From JBBQQG01 sp038216175 (GTDB taxonomy: Bacteria; Patescibacteriota; Saccharimonadia; Saccharimonadales; OMJO01): 64,000 bases of DNA. Both the position numbers and the translations under genes were made by a program. The first letter of the stretch is position 1, and the number at the start of each line of letters is the position of its first letter. The stretch is from positions 6,527 to 70,526 of the forward strand of contig JBBQQG010000002.1 in the NCBI GenBank assembly GCA_038216175.1. The letters are read 5' to 3'. Shown one piece after another: positions 42,104 to 51,120 of the stretch. A model generated the notes under the pieces. The model was not told where the DNA came from. It saw nothing but the letters and a program-made list of their open reading frames with translations, and did not search any database.

Positions 42104-43858
42104 ATGAGTAAACTACTTTCAAAACTATATACTTCAAAATTTAATGGCGCCAAGAGATCGACTTTAAGTGGGTACAGAAACTTAAATCTTAAACCAAGTA
42201 CCCGTAACCTTACTATTTTTATAATCTCGTTTGCTATTATCGGATCTATTATTCTTATCGTCAGTCATGCTGCCAGTCCGACGGCTTCAATTGAACCAGA
42301 GCAATCTAGTGTTAAATGTCCTGCAAGCTCGGGTGCTGATAGTACTGCTTCTGGCGGTGCATATGTACAATTTAAATCTGCTAGCTGCACAACAGGAACT
42401 TGTACTAGTAGTGGTAGTACCTGCATTCTTGCAGATTTCAATAACACAGATATTGCAAAGCCGTTTAGATACTATAATCAATATACAGACTACATTCAGA
42501 GCCCAAATACAAATGGTGCTGATCAGGCGCGTATTAATGCACTTGGCACAAAATATGAACGTGGCTTCGGTGGGCCAGGACTAATTGATCAAGCAGGATT
42601 TCAACAATACGACTTTAATGCAAATATTGGTGCCGGTTTTGGTAATCGATACGGTGACTCGATATTAGCTAATTTAAAATCAAACGGCATTTCTCCAGTA
42701 TTAACAGGGGGATGGCCAGATGGCTGGAATCTTAACACTACAAACTGTATGCCAAATGACATGAATAAGTTTATTACTAGTCTTAAAGATTGGTATGTTC
42801 ATGATAAGCAAAATGACCCCAATATACAGTACGTTGAATCTGTTAATGAGCCAGATGGTACTGGGAATCATTGTACCGGCAGTGGCCAATCAGCCTACTT
42901 AAATGATGACCAGGTTTTCCAGTATTACGATGCAACTCAAAAAGCTGCTAAGCAGGCAAACACGGCACTAGGTTTGCCAAAACCTGGTGATCCCGCGCTA
43001 AAAGTGGGAGGACCAACACTTTCGGCAGCCGATATACCGATGATAGATGCCTTTTTATCACGCGTCAAAAATTCTGGTGATGAACTAGATTTTTTATCTT
43101 GGCACGCATATTATTTCCACGATTTTAGCAATCCCAACGATCCAAATTATCTACCTTTTGAATCAGCACCATTACAACTTGCAACGACTGACACAGCTGT
43201 GCGAAACGTTATGAACAAATATGGCTTCGGAAATATTGCAACATTAATAACTGAATGGAACTCACGCGATTTATCAGGAACACCAAATGGTGCTCAGGCT
43301 GCCAACCACGCTGCATTTGAAGCTGCATCTTTGTACCAATATATGGAAACCAACATCACTCAGCCCTATCAATTTGCACAAGTAGATTTTAATCCAACTC
43401 GCTCACTTCTAGTACCACCTGGGGTTAATGGTAGCGGTGGTAATGTCTATCCCAACTATAACGTTTATAAAATGTACACAATGATGCAACCGTCACGAGT
43501 AGTATTAACGACTAATCCAGGTTTTGACAGTAATGGGCTTGGCGTAGGTGCAATTGCAACTAAGGCAGTTGATGGTAGTTCTGCAACAATACTTACCTGG
43601 AACTATCTAGCTTCAAACTCTCAGACTAAGCCGCTCCATATCCAACTCAATAATTTACCGGCTGTTTTTAACGGCAAATCTATTATTGTTCAACGTTATG
43701 TTATAGATAATACTCATAGCAACTGGGCTAATAATGGCGATAATAACCTTGACCAGCTTTCTAGTCTCACTCTTTCCGCAGGAGGCTCTACAAGTATAAG
43801 CGGTGAAAATTTGGCACCTAATGGTATAGAACTGCTTGTACTCAAACCTGGTAGCTAG
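42104..43858 (+). CDS. Secreted GH39-like glycoside hydrolase
   Basis: 584 residues. N-terminal membrane helix or signal (about residues 35-57, NLTIFIISFAIIGSIILIVSHAA), then a short CBM-like stretch (EPEQSSVKCPAS ... SGGAYVQF) and a (beta/alpha)8 domain. Catalytic Glu residues are likely in ESVNEPDGTG (acid/base) and LITEWNSRD (nucleophile). SWHAYYF also fits family GH39. Substrate could be a xylan or other plant or microbial polysaccharide; not determinable. Divergent from the frameshifted glycosidase gene. All three are surface or secreted. Confidence 0.8.
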   Translation: MSKLLSKLYTSKFNGAKRSTLSGYRNLNLKPSTRNLTIFIISFAIIGSIILIVSHAASPTASIEPEQSSVKCPASSGADSTASGGAYVQFKSASCTTGTCTSSGSTCILADFNNTDIAKPFRYYNQYTDYIQSPNTNGADQARINALGTKYERGFGGPGLIDQAGFQQYDFNANIGAGFGNRYGDSILANLKSNGISPVLTGGWPDGWNLNTTNCMPNDMNKFITSLKDWYVHDKQNDPNIQYVESVNEPDGTGNHCTGSGQSAYLNDDQVFQYYDATQKAAKQANTALGLPKPGDPALKVGGPTLSAADIPMIDAFLSRVKNSGDELDFLSWHAYYFHDFSNPNDPNYLPFESAPLQLATTDTAVRNVMNKYGFGNIATLITEWNSRDLSGTPNGAQAANHAAFEAASLYQYMETNITQPYQFAQVDFNPTRSLLVPPGVNGSGGNVYPNYNVYKMYTMMQPSRVVLTTNPGFDSNGLGVGAIATKAVDGSSATILTWNYLASNSQTKPLHIQLNNLPAVFNGKSIIVQRYVIDNTHSNWANNGDNNLDQLSSLTLSAGGSTSISGENLAPNGIELLVLKPGS

Positions 43859-43925
43859 TAATCTACAAGTACTACTTGCGTCAGCGATACATACAGTTCG
43901 TGTAGTATAAATTTCAACCAAAATA

Positions 43926-46379
43926 TTATGTATTATCTGATGTAATTGCGGCTTCCTCAATCAGTTTTTGAGCAATTCTTCTTGATTTTCGAATCCGTCT
44001 ACGTTCCCTCTCGCTTGTACCACCCCAAATACCATATATCTCGCCGTTAACTATTGCGAACTCTCGGCACTCAAGTTGGACAATACATCCTGCACATATA
44101 GCCTTAGCTTCTTTAGTTGAAGCGCCTCTTTGTGGAAAAAAGATGTCTTGGTCTATGTCGTTACATGCTCCATTTTCGCGTTTAAAGCCGTCAATTGCTG
44201 CAATTATTTTCGAATGAGAACCGTTATTTGAACGACCGACAGATGTTACAGGCTCAATATCATCGGTTTCTATATTGGAAATGTCAAGCGTTTGATCACC
44301 AGCCAGGTATCGATTTAGCCTAGTAAATCTGTCTAATACTGACTGATCACGGAGTTCTTTTGTCCCAGATAATTGGCGAAGTACTGCCTTTATAGATCTT
44401 ATGTCTATATCTTGGGGTACATTATCGCCATTTAGTACAAAATTGACAAGCCCTTTCTCAGCGGCTGTCAGATAATCGACTAACTCTAGCGAAGGAACAT
44501 TTTCATCAGCATTGTCATCGAATAGATCCTCACGCTGTCTCTGTCTAGGCGGATCAAATTGATTGCGATAAATATTTTCTTGTAGAGGTAGTGAGCGGGG
44601 CTTAGTCACTCTGCTAGGGGCTGAATTATTAGGCTTTTTTGGTTCTTTAGCAAAATGTTCTGGCAAGATTAATTGCAAGTCTACAGCGTCCGGGCTTGAC
44701 GCAGGAAGCTCAGCTATTCGATCACTCTTACCCCAAATCAGATCGCATTTACCTTGGTACCAGGATTCGATAAGTTCAGCATCAGTTGTAAAGTGGCTAA
44801 CGTTGTCTTCATAATTTTCTAGACGATAGACAAAGTCTTGTGTGGTTTGAGGAATACCTTCCGGTGCGTAAGTCCAATTTCCTGTAACTTCAGGGTGACC
44901 ATAAAGTACAGGCTTACGTTGATATCGTCTATCGATACACTCGATTACCATTAATACTTTGTCTGGATTATTACTATCGATTCTTTGGCCACGGCCGGTC
45001 CGTTGTTTTTGTCTTACATAAGATAGTGATGGGTTTACATTCACAACTACCTCTATACCTTTTTCATCGTATCCTTCACCTAGTAATTTTGCTTGAGTTA
45101 GGGCAGTAACATCGCGATTGTGAAAGGCTTTTAAAATGCCTTGTAACTCCCTGGGACTTTGTCCTCCATATACTGTCAATGCTTTTACGCCGTAGCTTCG
45201 TAGTTTTTCGGCTAATTCTGTAGCATGTGCAACCGAACCAGTATTAAACATTGTCATTTTATCTTTAAGCATTTCAGCAGCAAACTTGGCAATGACATGA
45301 TTTCTAACGTCAGTATTGATGGCGGTATCAAGTGTAGACGGGTCATAATTTTTACCAACGATATTTACGTGAGACAAATCAGTTGGCGTTGTCAGCACTC
45401 CTGTAATATAAGGAGCAATTAATCCCAAATCTATCGCTTCTGGAGTTGTAATGGTATGAATTTCATCTGGCAGGGCGGTCCGAAGTTGTCGTTTTTCGTC
45501 GTAATCTGGTGTGGCCGTAAATCCCAGCCATGCAGCATGCTCAAAATGATTATGTAGTGAGTTTTGGGTGGAACCACCATGCATATGATGAGCTTCGTCT
45601 AGTATAATCAAACCGTAGCTTTTAGGGTCAATAGCCCACAAACTATCATTTTTTGTAAACGAGGTATGTTTTGTCAGCATACTATAAGTACCAATAACTA
45701 CATCGCCTTTGTGGTTGTCTCTCTTATTACCATTTTGTAGCATGACTACTTCTCCACCAAATCCTTTTTCACGTATTTCTTTATAAGTTTGCTCAACTAA
45801 CTGCCTAGTTGGTTCGGCAACATAGGTACGTGGCAGCTTATCGTTCTGTCTTAGGATCTCAAGCAGAGTTGCAAATAAAAATGTTTTACCGGCTCCAGTA
45901 GGAGCCGAGAGGTAGCCTCTAGCTTCAGGTGCTAAATGACTACTATAATAATCGACTAAGGATTCGACAGCTGGTCCCTGACCTCTACGCAGTCGCTCAC
46001 CAATCTCCTTACTTATAAAGCTGTGATCTAGTTCCTGAACGACAGCTAAGTGAGGTTTTTTTTCGAGTTCAACTTTCGCATAAATCGATGGATTAATACC
46101 AAGTGTCGAATCAGTTATGCTATTGAGTGATGATTTTAAACCTCGTATCCCCTGGAAATTAGCATGTGTTATTTCGTAGAGTTTAGAACTAACTTGTGAA
46201 GCAGTTTCCGAATCTAATTCTAGAGTCTGGCATAGCTCGAAAGCCGATGCCGCTAGGTTTAATCGCAACCGTGCAAGTTCTAATTCTGATCTGGGGATGT
46301 CTAAGGCAGCGCCCTGTTCGCCAGGAAAAACTCTATCTAACAGCAGTTTTCCTTCTAGGCTCGGGACTGGCATGGACAT
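43926..46379 (-). CDS. SF2 helicase with C-terminal WhiB-like Fe-S domain
   Basis: 817 residues. Residues 36-66 carry a motif shared with the upstream gene's product. Helicase core: Walker A APTGAGKT (159-166), DEAH (261-264), TAT (288-290) and motif VI QRTGRGQR (459-466). The last 85 residues match WhiB: Cys 739, 762, 765 and 771 (CxxC pair and flanking Cys), DIFFPQRG and GIWGGTSERERRRIR. WhiB domains hold a 4Fe-4S cluster and sense redox signals, and bind sigma factors in Actinobacteria. Helicase-WhiB fusions are not something I know as an established family. The start codon overlaps the upstream gene by 47 bases. Confidence 0.9.
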   Translation of the reverse strand: MSMPVPSLEGKLLLDRVFPGEQGAALDIPRSELELARLRLNLAASAFELCQTLELDSETASQVSSKLYEITHANFQGIRGLKSSLNSITDSTLGINPSIYAKVELEKKPHLAVVQELDHSFISKEIGERLRRGQGPAVESLVDYYSSHLAPEARGYLSAPTGAGKTFLFATLLEILRQNDKLPRTYVAEPTRQLVEQTYKEIREKGFGGEVVMLQNGNKRDNHKGDVVIGTYSMLTKHTSFTKNDSLWAIDPKSYGLIILDEAHHMHGGSTQNSLHNHFEHAAWLGFTATPDYDEKRQLRTALPDEIHTITTPEAIDLGLIAPYITGVLTTPTDLSHVNIVGKNYDPSTLDTAINTDVRNHVIAKFAAEMLKDKMTMFNTGSVAHATELAEKLRSYGVKALTVYGGQSPRELQGILKAFHNRDVTALTQAKLLGEGYDEKGIEVVVNVNPSLSYVRQKQRTGRGQRIDSNNPDKVLMVIECIDRRYQRKPVLYGHPEVTGNWTYAPEGIPQTTQDFVYRLENYEDNVSHFTTDAELIESWYQGKCDLIWGKSDRIAELPASSPDAVDLQLILPEHFAKEPKKPNNSAPSRVTKPRSLPLQENIYRNQFDPPRQRQREDLFDDNADENVPSLELVDYLTAAEKGLVNFVLNGDNVPQDIDIRSIKAVLRQLSGTKELRDQSVLDRFTRLNRYLAGDQTLDISNIETDDIEPVTSVGRSNNGSHSKIIAAIDGFKRENGACNDIDQDIFFPQRGASTKEAKAICAGCIVQLECREFAIVNGEIYGIWGGTSERERRRIRKSRRIAQKLIEEAAITSDNT

Positions 46380-47838
46380 GATTGAATAACTCCTTAAATG
46401 TATCTTTTGTAATGTTTCTATCTAGAGCAGCAATTGCATTGTCAATTCTACTCTTTACAGAGTTAGAAGAAATATGACTTGCCTTAGCTATCTCCTCATA
46501 TTCTACTGGTATTCCATATAGTCCTGTCCATTTTTGTAGTTGTTGACAGCGTTCGTCTTTCTGGTCTTCGCTTAATCCTGTTTGTTCTAACGATGCAAAT
46601 TCATCTATCAGGACATGTGTAAGCAAAGATAAGTGATATTGATCCAGGTCAAGAATTCTTTCGCTAAAGTTAAGTGGAAAGGATCTAAGCAAGAAGTTGC
46701 GCATATTAGCTGGTGCCCTATTATGTTGATAAAAATCTGTAGATGTAAACCTTTCATTATTAGTTATATTTTTATCAATAACATTAGATTGTGCAGTTTC
46801 TACTTGACTGTTTCTGTTATCTTTTTTATCTAAAACCTCTAAGATATCATTATTTGAATTTTCTTTTTCAAATACAAAAAGTTGATCTAAGTCAGTGTGG
46901 CCTAATGTAGCTTCCGATTTTCTAATCATATCCGAAGCGACCATATTACTAATTATACGTTCTAAAGTTTCTTTAACTTTTTGCAAGCTGTTATAGACAC
47001 TTGGATCACTTAATCCCATTTGCTGAGCAACTTCATGTGCACTTAATGGAGGTGTGTGTAAACCGATATGTGCTTCAATGCGTTCTCTTTGCTTTACCTT
47101 TCGTTGAGGAGTTGATTTAGCAATATCTGCTGTTGAATAGTATTCCAATATTTCCCAAGTCAGTAGACTCGTAGCATCGTTACTAAGTTTTTCTATTTCT
47201 ATTTCTCGGCTTGGCATTGCTCCTTTTAAGAAATTCTTCATATATTTAGGATAATTTAGGTGTCTATATAATTGTGGATGTTCAGTAAATTCAATTATGT
47301 CATTTCTTGGGAGCCATTCGATTGGTTCTATATCGGGTTCTAATATTTTTTCTACTTCCACTTCTTTAGCAGTTTCTCGTTCAATTACGGGTTCCAATTC
47401 TTTTATTTCGATAGTATCTTGTCGATCAACATCTTCAACGCAAATGTTAGGAGTTTCTGCCGGTAAACTGTCAGTTTCTTTTGGTATAACCGCCTCTGCA
47501 ACTTTTGATCTTGCTGTACTATCATGTTGGATTTGACCATTTAATGTTGCAGCAACGCTTCCCAGCAAACGATTAACATATTCGTGATGTAAGGGAGATA
47601 ATAGATTTATCCGTTCAACAGCTGCTTGTTGAAAAATTAACAAAGTTTCAGGCTCAAGATCTAAGGCTTGGCCTAATGTAAACGCAGATAAAGCAGTTAT
47701 TTGGGTCATTCTAGCTTTGTCGGAAGCAAGAATTTCTCTAGTAGTATTATCTAATATAGCTTCTGCAGCCTGTATTGCTTCAGCTGAATAGTTGAGATCA
47801 GTGGGAGGAAAGATTGGTTGTAAGTTATCTGCAGACAT
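46333..47838 (-). CDS. Regulatory protein with two tandem sigma-4-like HTH modules
   Basis: 501 residues. Residues 42-72 carry a helical motif shared with the helicase-WhiB protein (SAFTLGQALDLEPET). A charged linker (about 110-175) follows. Two related modules of about 95 residues come next: 201-297 (MKNFLKGAMPS ... HEVAQQMGLSDPSVYNSLQ) and 380-477 (MRNFLLRSFPL ... YEEIAKASHISSNSVKSRI). Each ends in an HTH like sigma-70 region 4. It lacks the rest of a sigma factor, so it may be a DNA-binding partner or an unusual sigma-like regulator. Immediately precedes the helicase gene. Confidence 0.75.
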   Translation of the reverse strand: MSADNLQPIFPPTDLNYSAEAIQAAEAILDNTTREILASDKARMTQITALSAFTLGQALDLEPETLLIFQQAAVERINLLSPLHHEYVNRLLGSVAATLNGQIQHDSTARSKVAEAVIPKETDSLPAETPNICVEDVDRQDTIEIKELEPVIERETAKEVEVEKILEPDIEPIEWLPRNDIIEFTEHPQLYRHLNYPKYMKNFLKGAMPSREIEIEKLSNDATSLLTWEILEYYSTADIAKSTPQRKVKQRERIEAHIGLHTPPLSAHEVAQQMGLSDPSVYNSLQKVKETLERIISNMVASDMIRKSEATLGHTDLDQLFVFEKENSNNDILEVLDKKDNRNSQVETAQSNVIDKNITNNERFTSTDFYQHNRAPANMRNFLLRSFPLNFSERILDLDQYHLSLLTHVLIDEFASLEQTGLSEDQKDERCQQLQKWTGLYGIPVEYEEIAKASHISSNSVKSRIDNAIAALDRNITKDTFKELFNHVHASPEPRRKTAVR

Positions 47839-48048
47839 ATATTATCACTCGATAGTAATCTATATCCCCGATATTGCAAGCATTAGAATTATAAATTTGA
47901 ACGATTAGTTTATATCTTAATTAAGAACGGTCCTTCTTAGTAAAGTATTAATCAATTTATAAAATTTCGGTTGAGTATATTTTGATTATATGTATATTCT
48001 AAAACACTCACGCATATACTTGAGAGAATTAAGAAATAATGAAATAAT

Positions 48049-49413
48049 ATGAGTAGTAAATTGTCAGGATCATTTGTGCCGTTATCTTTGGAAGGACTTC
48101 ATGCAGCTCAACAACCACAATGGGAGGTTGAACATCTGGATATAGTTATATCTATTCTAGAACAGAAAGATCCTCTCACAAGTCCAAAGGAGACAGATAG
48201 GCTAACAGCGCAGTTAGGAGAAGTTGCAGCCGGAAGAGCCTTTCTTCTTCAAGAAGGTCCATGTGCAGAATCGTTTGCTGATACTCCAAAGCTAGCCCAA
48301 GATCTGTTTGGTAATGTCATCTTGCCTGGCACTATTGTGTTAGCCCACGGCGCTGGACTACCAATAATTAAAGTTGCTCGAGCTGCAGGTCAGTTTGGTA
48401 AACCTAGGTCATCGGATACTGAGGAACGAGACGGCCAAATACTAACTTCGTATCGGGGAGATATAGTTAATGATCCTGATTTCACAGAGTCTGCACGAAG
48501 ACCAAACCCGGAAAGATTATTACAGGCATATACTCACTCTCTGGCAACTCTTCGAGCAATTGGCAAATTAGCCAAAGAAGGTTTTGCAGACCTTGAGCAA
48601 ATACATAACTGGAATGTAAATTTTAGTGGTACAGGATCCGATCGAGAAAAATTTAAGGTCGTGTCTAATAATATCTCACATAGCTTACAGTTTATGAGAG
48701 CTTGTGGCATTGATACGTCAGCTATACCAAGCTTGCATGAAGCAGAGACTTTTGTCTCTCACGAGGCGTTAATATTACCATATGAAATTGCTTTAACACG
48801 AGCTAATAATAGAGGTAAATTATACGATACCTCAGCCCATATGCTTTGGGTTGGAGAACGTACACGAGGTATAGATGACGCTCATGTTGAATTTGTTTCA
48901 GCTATCGAAAATCCTGTTGCGGTAAAGCTTGGTCCCAAAACAACTCCAGATGAAGTATTAAGATTGTGCGAAAAAATCAATCCGAATCGAATTCCTGGAC
49001 GGTTAACACTAATTAGCAGGATGGGAGTAGATCTAATTGACTCTAAGTTACCGTCATTACTACATATAGTTCGTGAAAACAATTTACCTGTAGTTTGGTC
49101 CTGTGACCCTATGCATGGCAATACTATTACAACCAAGCGTGGACAAAAAACTCGCAGATTTACAGATATAAGAGGTGAAGTTGAGTTGTTTTTTGAAGTG
49201 TGTAACGAGGAAGCGACATGGCCCGGCGGAGTCCATCTTGAAGTCACGAGTGAAGATGTTACGGAATGTTTGGGTGGAAGTGAGCCAACAACGGTCAGAA
49301 CTAGTGATTTAGACTCTAATTACAAGACAAAATGTGACCCCAGACTTAATTCATCGCAAAGTTTAGAATTAGCATTTTTAATTTCGGAACAGTTAGTAAA
49401 ATATAGAAAATAA
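48049..49413 (+). CDS. Class II DAHP synthase (3-deoxy-7-phosphoheptulonate synthase)
   Basis: 454 residues matching class II (plant and actinobacterial) DAHP synthases. Signatures: GRAFLLQEGPCAESF, GAGLPIIKVARAAGQFGKPRSSDTE, LPYEIALTR, AHMLWVGERTRGIDDAHVEF, KLGPKTTPDEVLRLCEKINP, RLTLISRMG, WSCDPMHGNT and GGVHLEVTSEDVTEC. It condenses PEP and erythrose 4-phosphate, the first step of the shikimate pathway. No other shikimate gene is in the window. Start at the ATG of 48049. Confidence 0.92.
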   Translation: MSSKLSGSFVPLSLEGLHAAQQPQWEVEHLDIVISILEQKDPLTSPKETDRLTAQLGEVAAGRAFLLQEGPCAESFADTPKLAQDLFGNVILPGTIVLAHGAGLPIIKVARAAGQFGKPRSSDTEERDGQILTSYRGDIVNDPDFTESARRPNPERLLQAYTHSLATLRAIGKLAKEGFADLEQIHNWNVNFSGTGSDREKFKVVSNNISHSLQFMRACGIDTSAIPSLHEAETFVSHEALILPYEIALTRANNRGKLYDTSAHMLWVGERTRGIDDAHVEFVSAIENPVAVKLGPKTTPDEVLRLCEKINPNRIPGRLTLISRMGVDLIDSKLPSLLHIVRENNLPVVWSCDPMHGNTITTKRGQKTRRFTDIRGEVELFFEVCNEEATWPGGVHLEVTSEDVTECLGGSEPTTVRTSDLDSNYKTKCDPRLNSSQSLELAFLISEQLVKYRK

Positions 49414-49544
49414 TATAGCAAATTCACTTATACATTGCTATTACGAGATTATGACCACTTCAAGATAGAATATTACGTGTTTCGGCAACTTTTGAACTAG
49501 TGGATGGCTATACGTGACGATTTTCGAACTTTATGTAGAGTTGA

Positions 49545-49793
49545 CTACAAGTCCTTGTAAGTCTTCTCGCTACGCCTACCAATAGATAATATATTTGTTT
49601 CTTTAGCTTGGTTAATGCTAAAAATTATTCTGTAATTTCCGACCCTAATCCTGTAGACTCCAGATTGGCCTTTTAGAGCTTTAATATCTAAACCGTCAAG
49701 CTGTAATTTAGCAATCTGTTCGATCACTTTATTGATACGTTTTAGGTCACTTTTGGATAGCTTGGACAGTAACTTAGTGATTTTATCTGGCAT
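49545..49793 (-). CDS. RelE/ParE-type toxin
   Basis: 82 residues with the RelE fold pattern: N-terminal helix, LKGQSGVYRIRVGNYRIIFSI and the basic C-terminal GRRSEKTYK, typical of ribosome-dependent mRNA interferases or ParE-like gyrase inhibitors. Starts three bases after the antitoxin stop codon, a classic toxin-antitoxin order (antitoxin first). Confidence 0.88.
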   Translation of the reverse strand: MPDKITKLLSKLSKSDLKRINKVIEQIAKLQLDGLDIKALKGQSGVYRIRVGNYRIIFSINQAKETNILSIGRRSEKTYKDL

Positions 49794-49796
49794 AAA

Positions 49797-50048
49797 CTAT
49801 TGAACTAGTTGTTTGATTGCAGCCAATACATCGCCCGAGGGTACCCCATCAGGATGTATCTCTCGGAAATTAACTACCGTTTCCCAAATCCCCTCATCTC
49901 CCCACTCATCAACTATTCGTTGGTTTCTCAGCCTCTTAACCAGAGTATCACGGATAAAATCACTGCGGCTTGCGTATTCAGCCTTAGCTTCTTCATCTAT
50001 TTTCTTTAGTAGTTCTTCGGGGAGGGATATGTTTATAGTTTTAATCAT
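49797..50048 (-). CDS. Ribbon-helix-helix antitoxin
   Basis: About 83 residues. The N-terminal RHH DNA-binding motif is MIKTINISLPEELLKKIDEEAK followed by YASRSDFIRDTLVKRL. The C-terminal tail (WETVVNFREIHPDGV) likely binds the toxin. The ATG at 50048 is preferred over 50084 because a consensus promoter (TTGACA, 18 bases, TATGTT) ends six bases upstream, giving a leaderless start, and because the RHH motif begins there. Confidence 0.85.
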   Translation of the reverse strand: MIKTINISLPEELLKKIDEEAKAEYASRSDFIRDTLVKRLRNQRIVDEWGDEGIWETVVNFREIHPDGVPSGDVLAAIKQLVQ

Positions 50049-50054
50049 ACATAT

Positions 50055-50084
50055 AACATACAATACTTGTATGGGTATTGTCAA
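50055..50084 (-). promoter_or_regulatory. Toxin-antitoxin promoter
   Basis: On the minus strand, perfect TTGACA (50079-50084) and TATGTT (50055-50060) with an 18-base spacer. The -10 box ends six bases before the ATG. Confidence 0.65.
50061..50080. promoter_or_regulatory. Palindromic operator of the toxin-antitoxin pair
   Basis: CAATAC (50061-50066) and GTATTG (50075-50080), an inverted repeat with an eight-base spacer. It fills the promoter spacer and touches the -35 box. An RHH antitoxin would be expected to bind here and repress its own operon. Confidence 0.65.
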
Positions 50085-50111
50085 TACATGAATATAAAAC
50101 TCTTATGCTTT

Positions 50112-50185
50112 GGCTGGGAGTGAGGGACTCGAACCCCCGATCCTGGGACCAGAACCCAGTGCCTTACCGCTTGGCCAACTCCCAT
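50112..50185 (-). tRNA. tRNA-Gln (anticodon CTG)
   Basis: 74-base cloverleaf with encoded CCA. The acceptor TGGGAGT pairs with ACTCCCA. The anticodon stem CTGGG/CCCAG has loop TTCTGGT (anticodon CTG). The T arm GGGGGTTCGAGTCCC is typical. U1-A72 at the acceptor end fits glutaminyl or glutamyl-type recognition. Confidence 0.94.
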
Positions 50186-50280
50186 TAACAGGGTGATTAT
50201 ACGGTGTTATATAATCATTGTCGATATATAACGTATTATATACTGCTAATGGTAAGTTAAGGTACAATCAGTAATTAAAG

Positions 50281-50958
50281 ATGAACAATCGACTCGATAG
50301 AAATACTAGTGGGCAATTTGAGATATTTTACTCAATTTTAGTAGCAGTATTAATTCCACTTATAATTATAATAAGTGCATTTCTTAATTCTAGATTTACA
50401 GCAAGTGATAACGATAAATATCAGAAAAATAATGCAATCATTATTAGCAACGTTATAACTACTGCTATTAGTAACAATATTAACCAAAGATCGCTATTAC
50501 TGCAGCAAATTATTTCATATCAAACAAGCAATCCTGATATTACTAAGGTGACAGTAGCCCGACCTCTAGATCAAGCTAAACACTACGTGATTACTGAATC
50601 ATCTGACACTGCCGAGATTGCACTAGATAAACAGGACATAAATTATGATTTAGTATTATCAAGTAAAAAGAGTCTGTCAGAACTTATTATCAAAAATAAT
50701 GATAAATACTGGCAAGTAATTCGACCAGTAATTCAAGATAATAGAATACTAGCGATAGTTACAGTCGATTTATCAACCAGTAAAGCAGATGCATTGCAAC
50801 ATTCCACTCTGATTAAATCTTTGGTTGTAATGACTGTAATGATTTTGATCATCGTAATACTTTTAATTAATGACATACTTTTCTTAGAACATGCTATTAG
50901 CCCAAAGATAATTAACAACGAGCATGAACAAGAAAACCTAGAGCAAAATAAATTGTAG
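50281..50958 (+). CDS. Membrane protein with extracytoplasmic sensor-like domain
   Basis: 225 residues. An N-terminal membrane helix (about 18-36), about 140 residues outside (possible single-Cache/PAS-like domain with KYWQVIRPVIQDNRILAIVTVDLS), a second helix (about 180-200, LVVMTVMILIIVILLI) and a short charged tail. This is the topology of a sensory input module without a kinase or output domain. No motif pinpoints the ligand. Confidence 0.65.
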   Translation: MNNRLDRNTSGQFEIFYSILVAVLIPLIIIISAFLNSRFTASDNDKYQKNNAIIISNVITTAISNNINQRSLLLQQIISYQTSNPDITKVTVARPLDQAKHYVITESSDTAEIALDKQDINYDLVLSSKKSLSELIIKNNDKYWQVIRPVIQDNRILAIVTVDLSTSKADALQHSTLIKSLVVMTVMILIIVILLINDILFLEHAISPKIINNEHEQENLEQNKL

Positions 50959-51002
50959 TATTTCAACTATGTTATAATTGATAACGCTTTAACAACGTAA
51001 AA

Positions 51003-51112
51003 TATAAAGAGTGCAGCGAGAGATCTAGCTTTATGACCTGCCAGCAACCTGTATTTAATATAAGGTGCTCCATCTAGCCCGCCATGATGCAGGGAAGATG
51101 TTATGACGAATA
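51003..51112 (+). promoter_or_regulatory. SAM riboswitch (S-box, SAM-I/SAM-IV clan)
   Basis: Leader of metK. Conserved S-box core elements in order: AGAG at the 5' side, TTTATGACCTGCCAGCAACC (variant of the core ATGA...GGCAACC), the AAGGTGCT segment and GGGAAGATG at the 3' side. Position before metK fits feedback control by SAM. The exact class (SAM-I, SAM-IV or the I/IV variant) needs structure-based alignment. A likely -10 box TATAAT is at 50973-50978. Confidence 0.85.
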
Positions 51113-51120
51113 TTCGTTTC

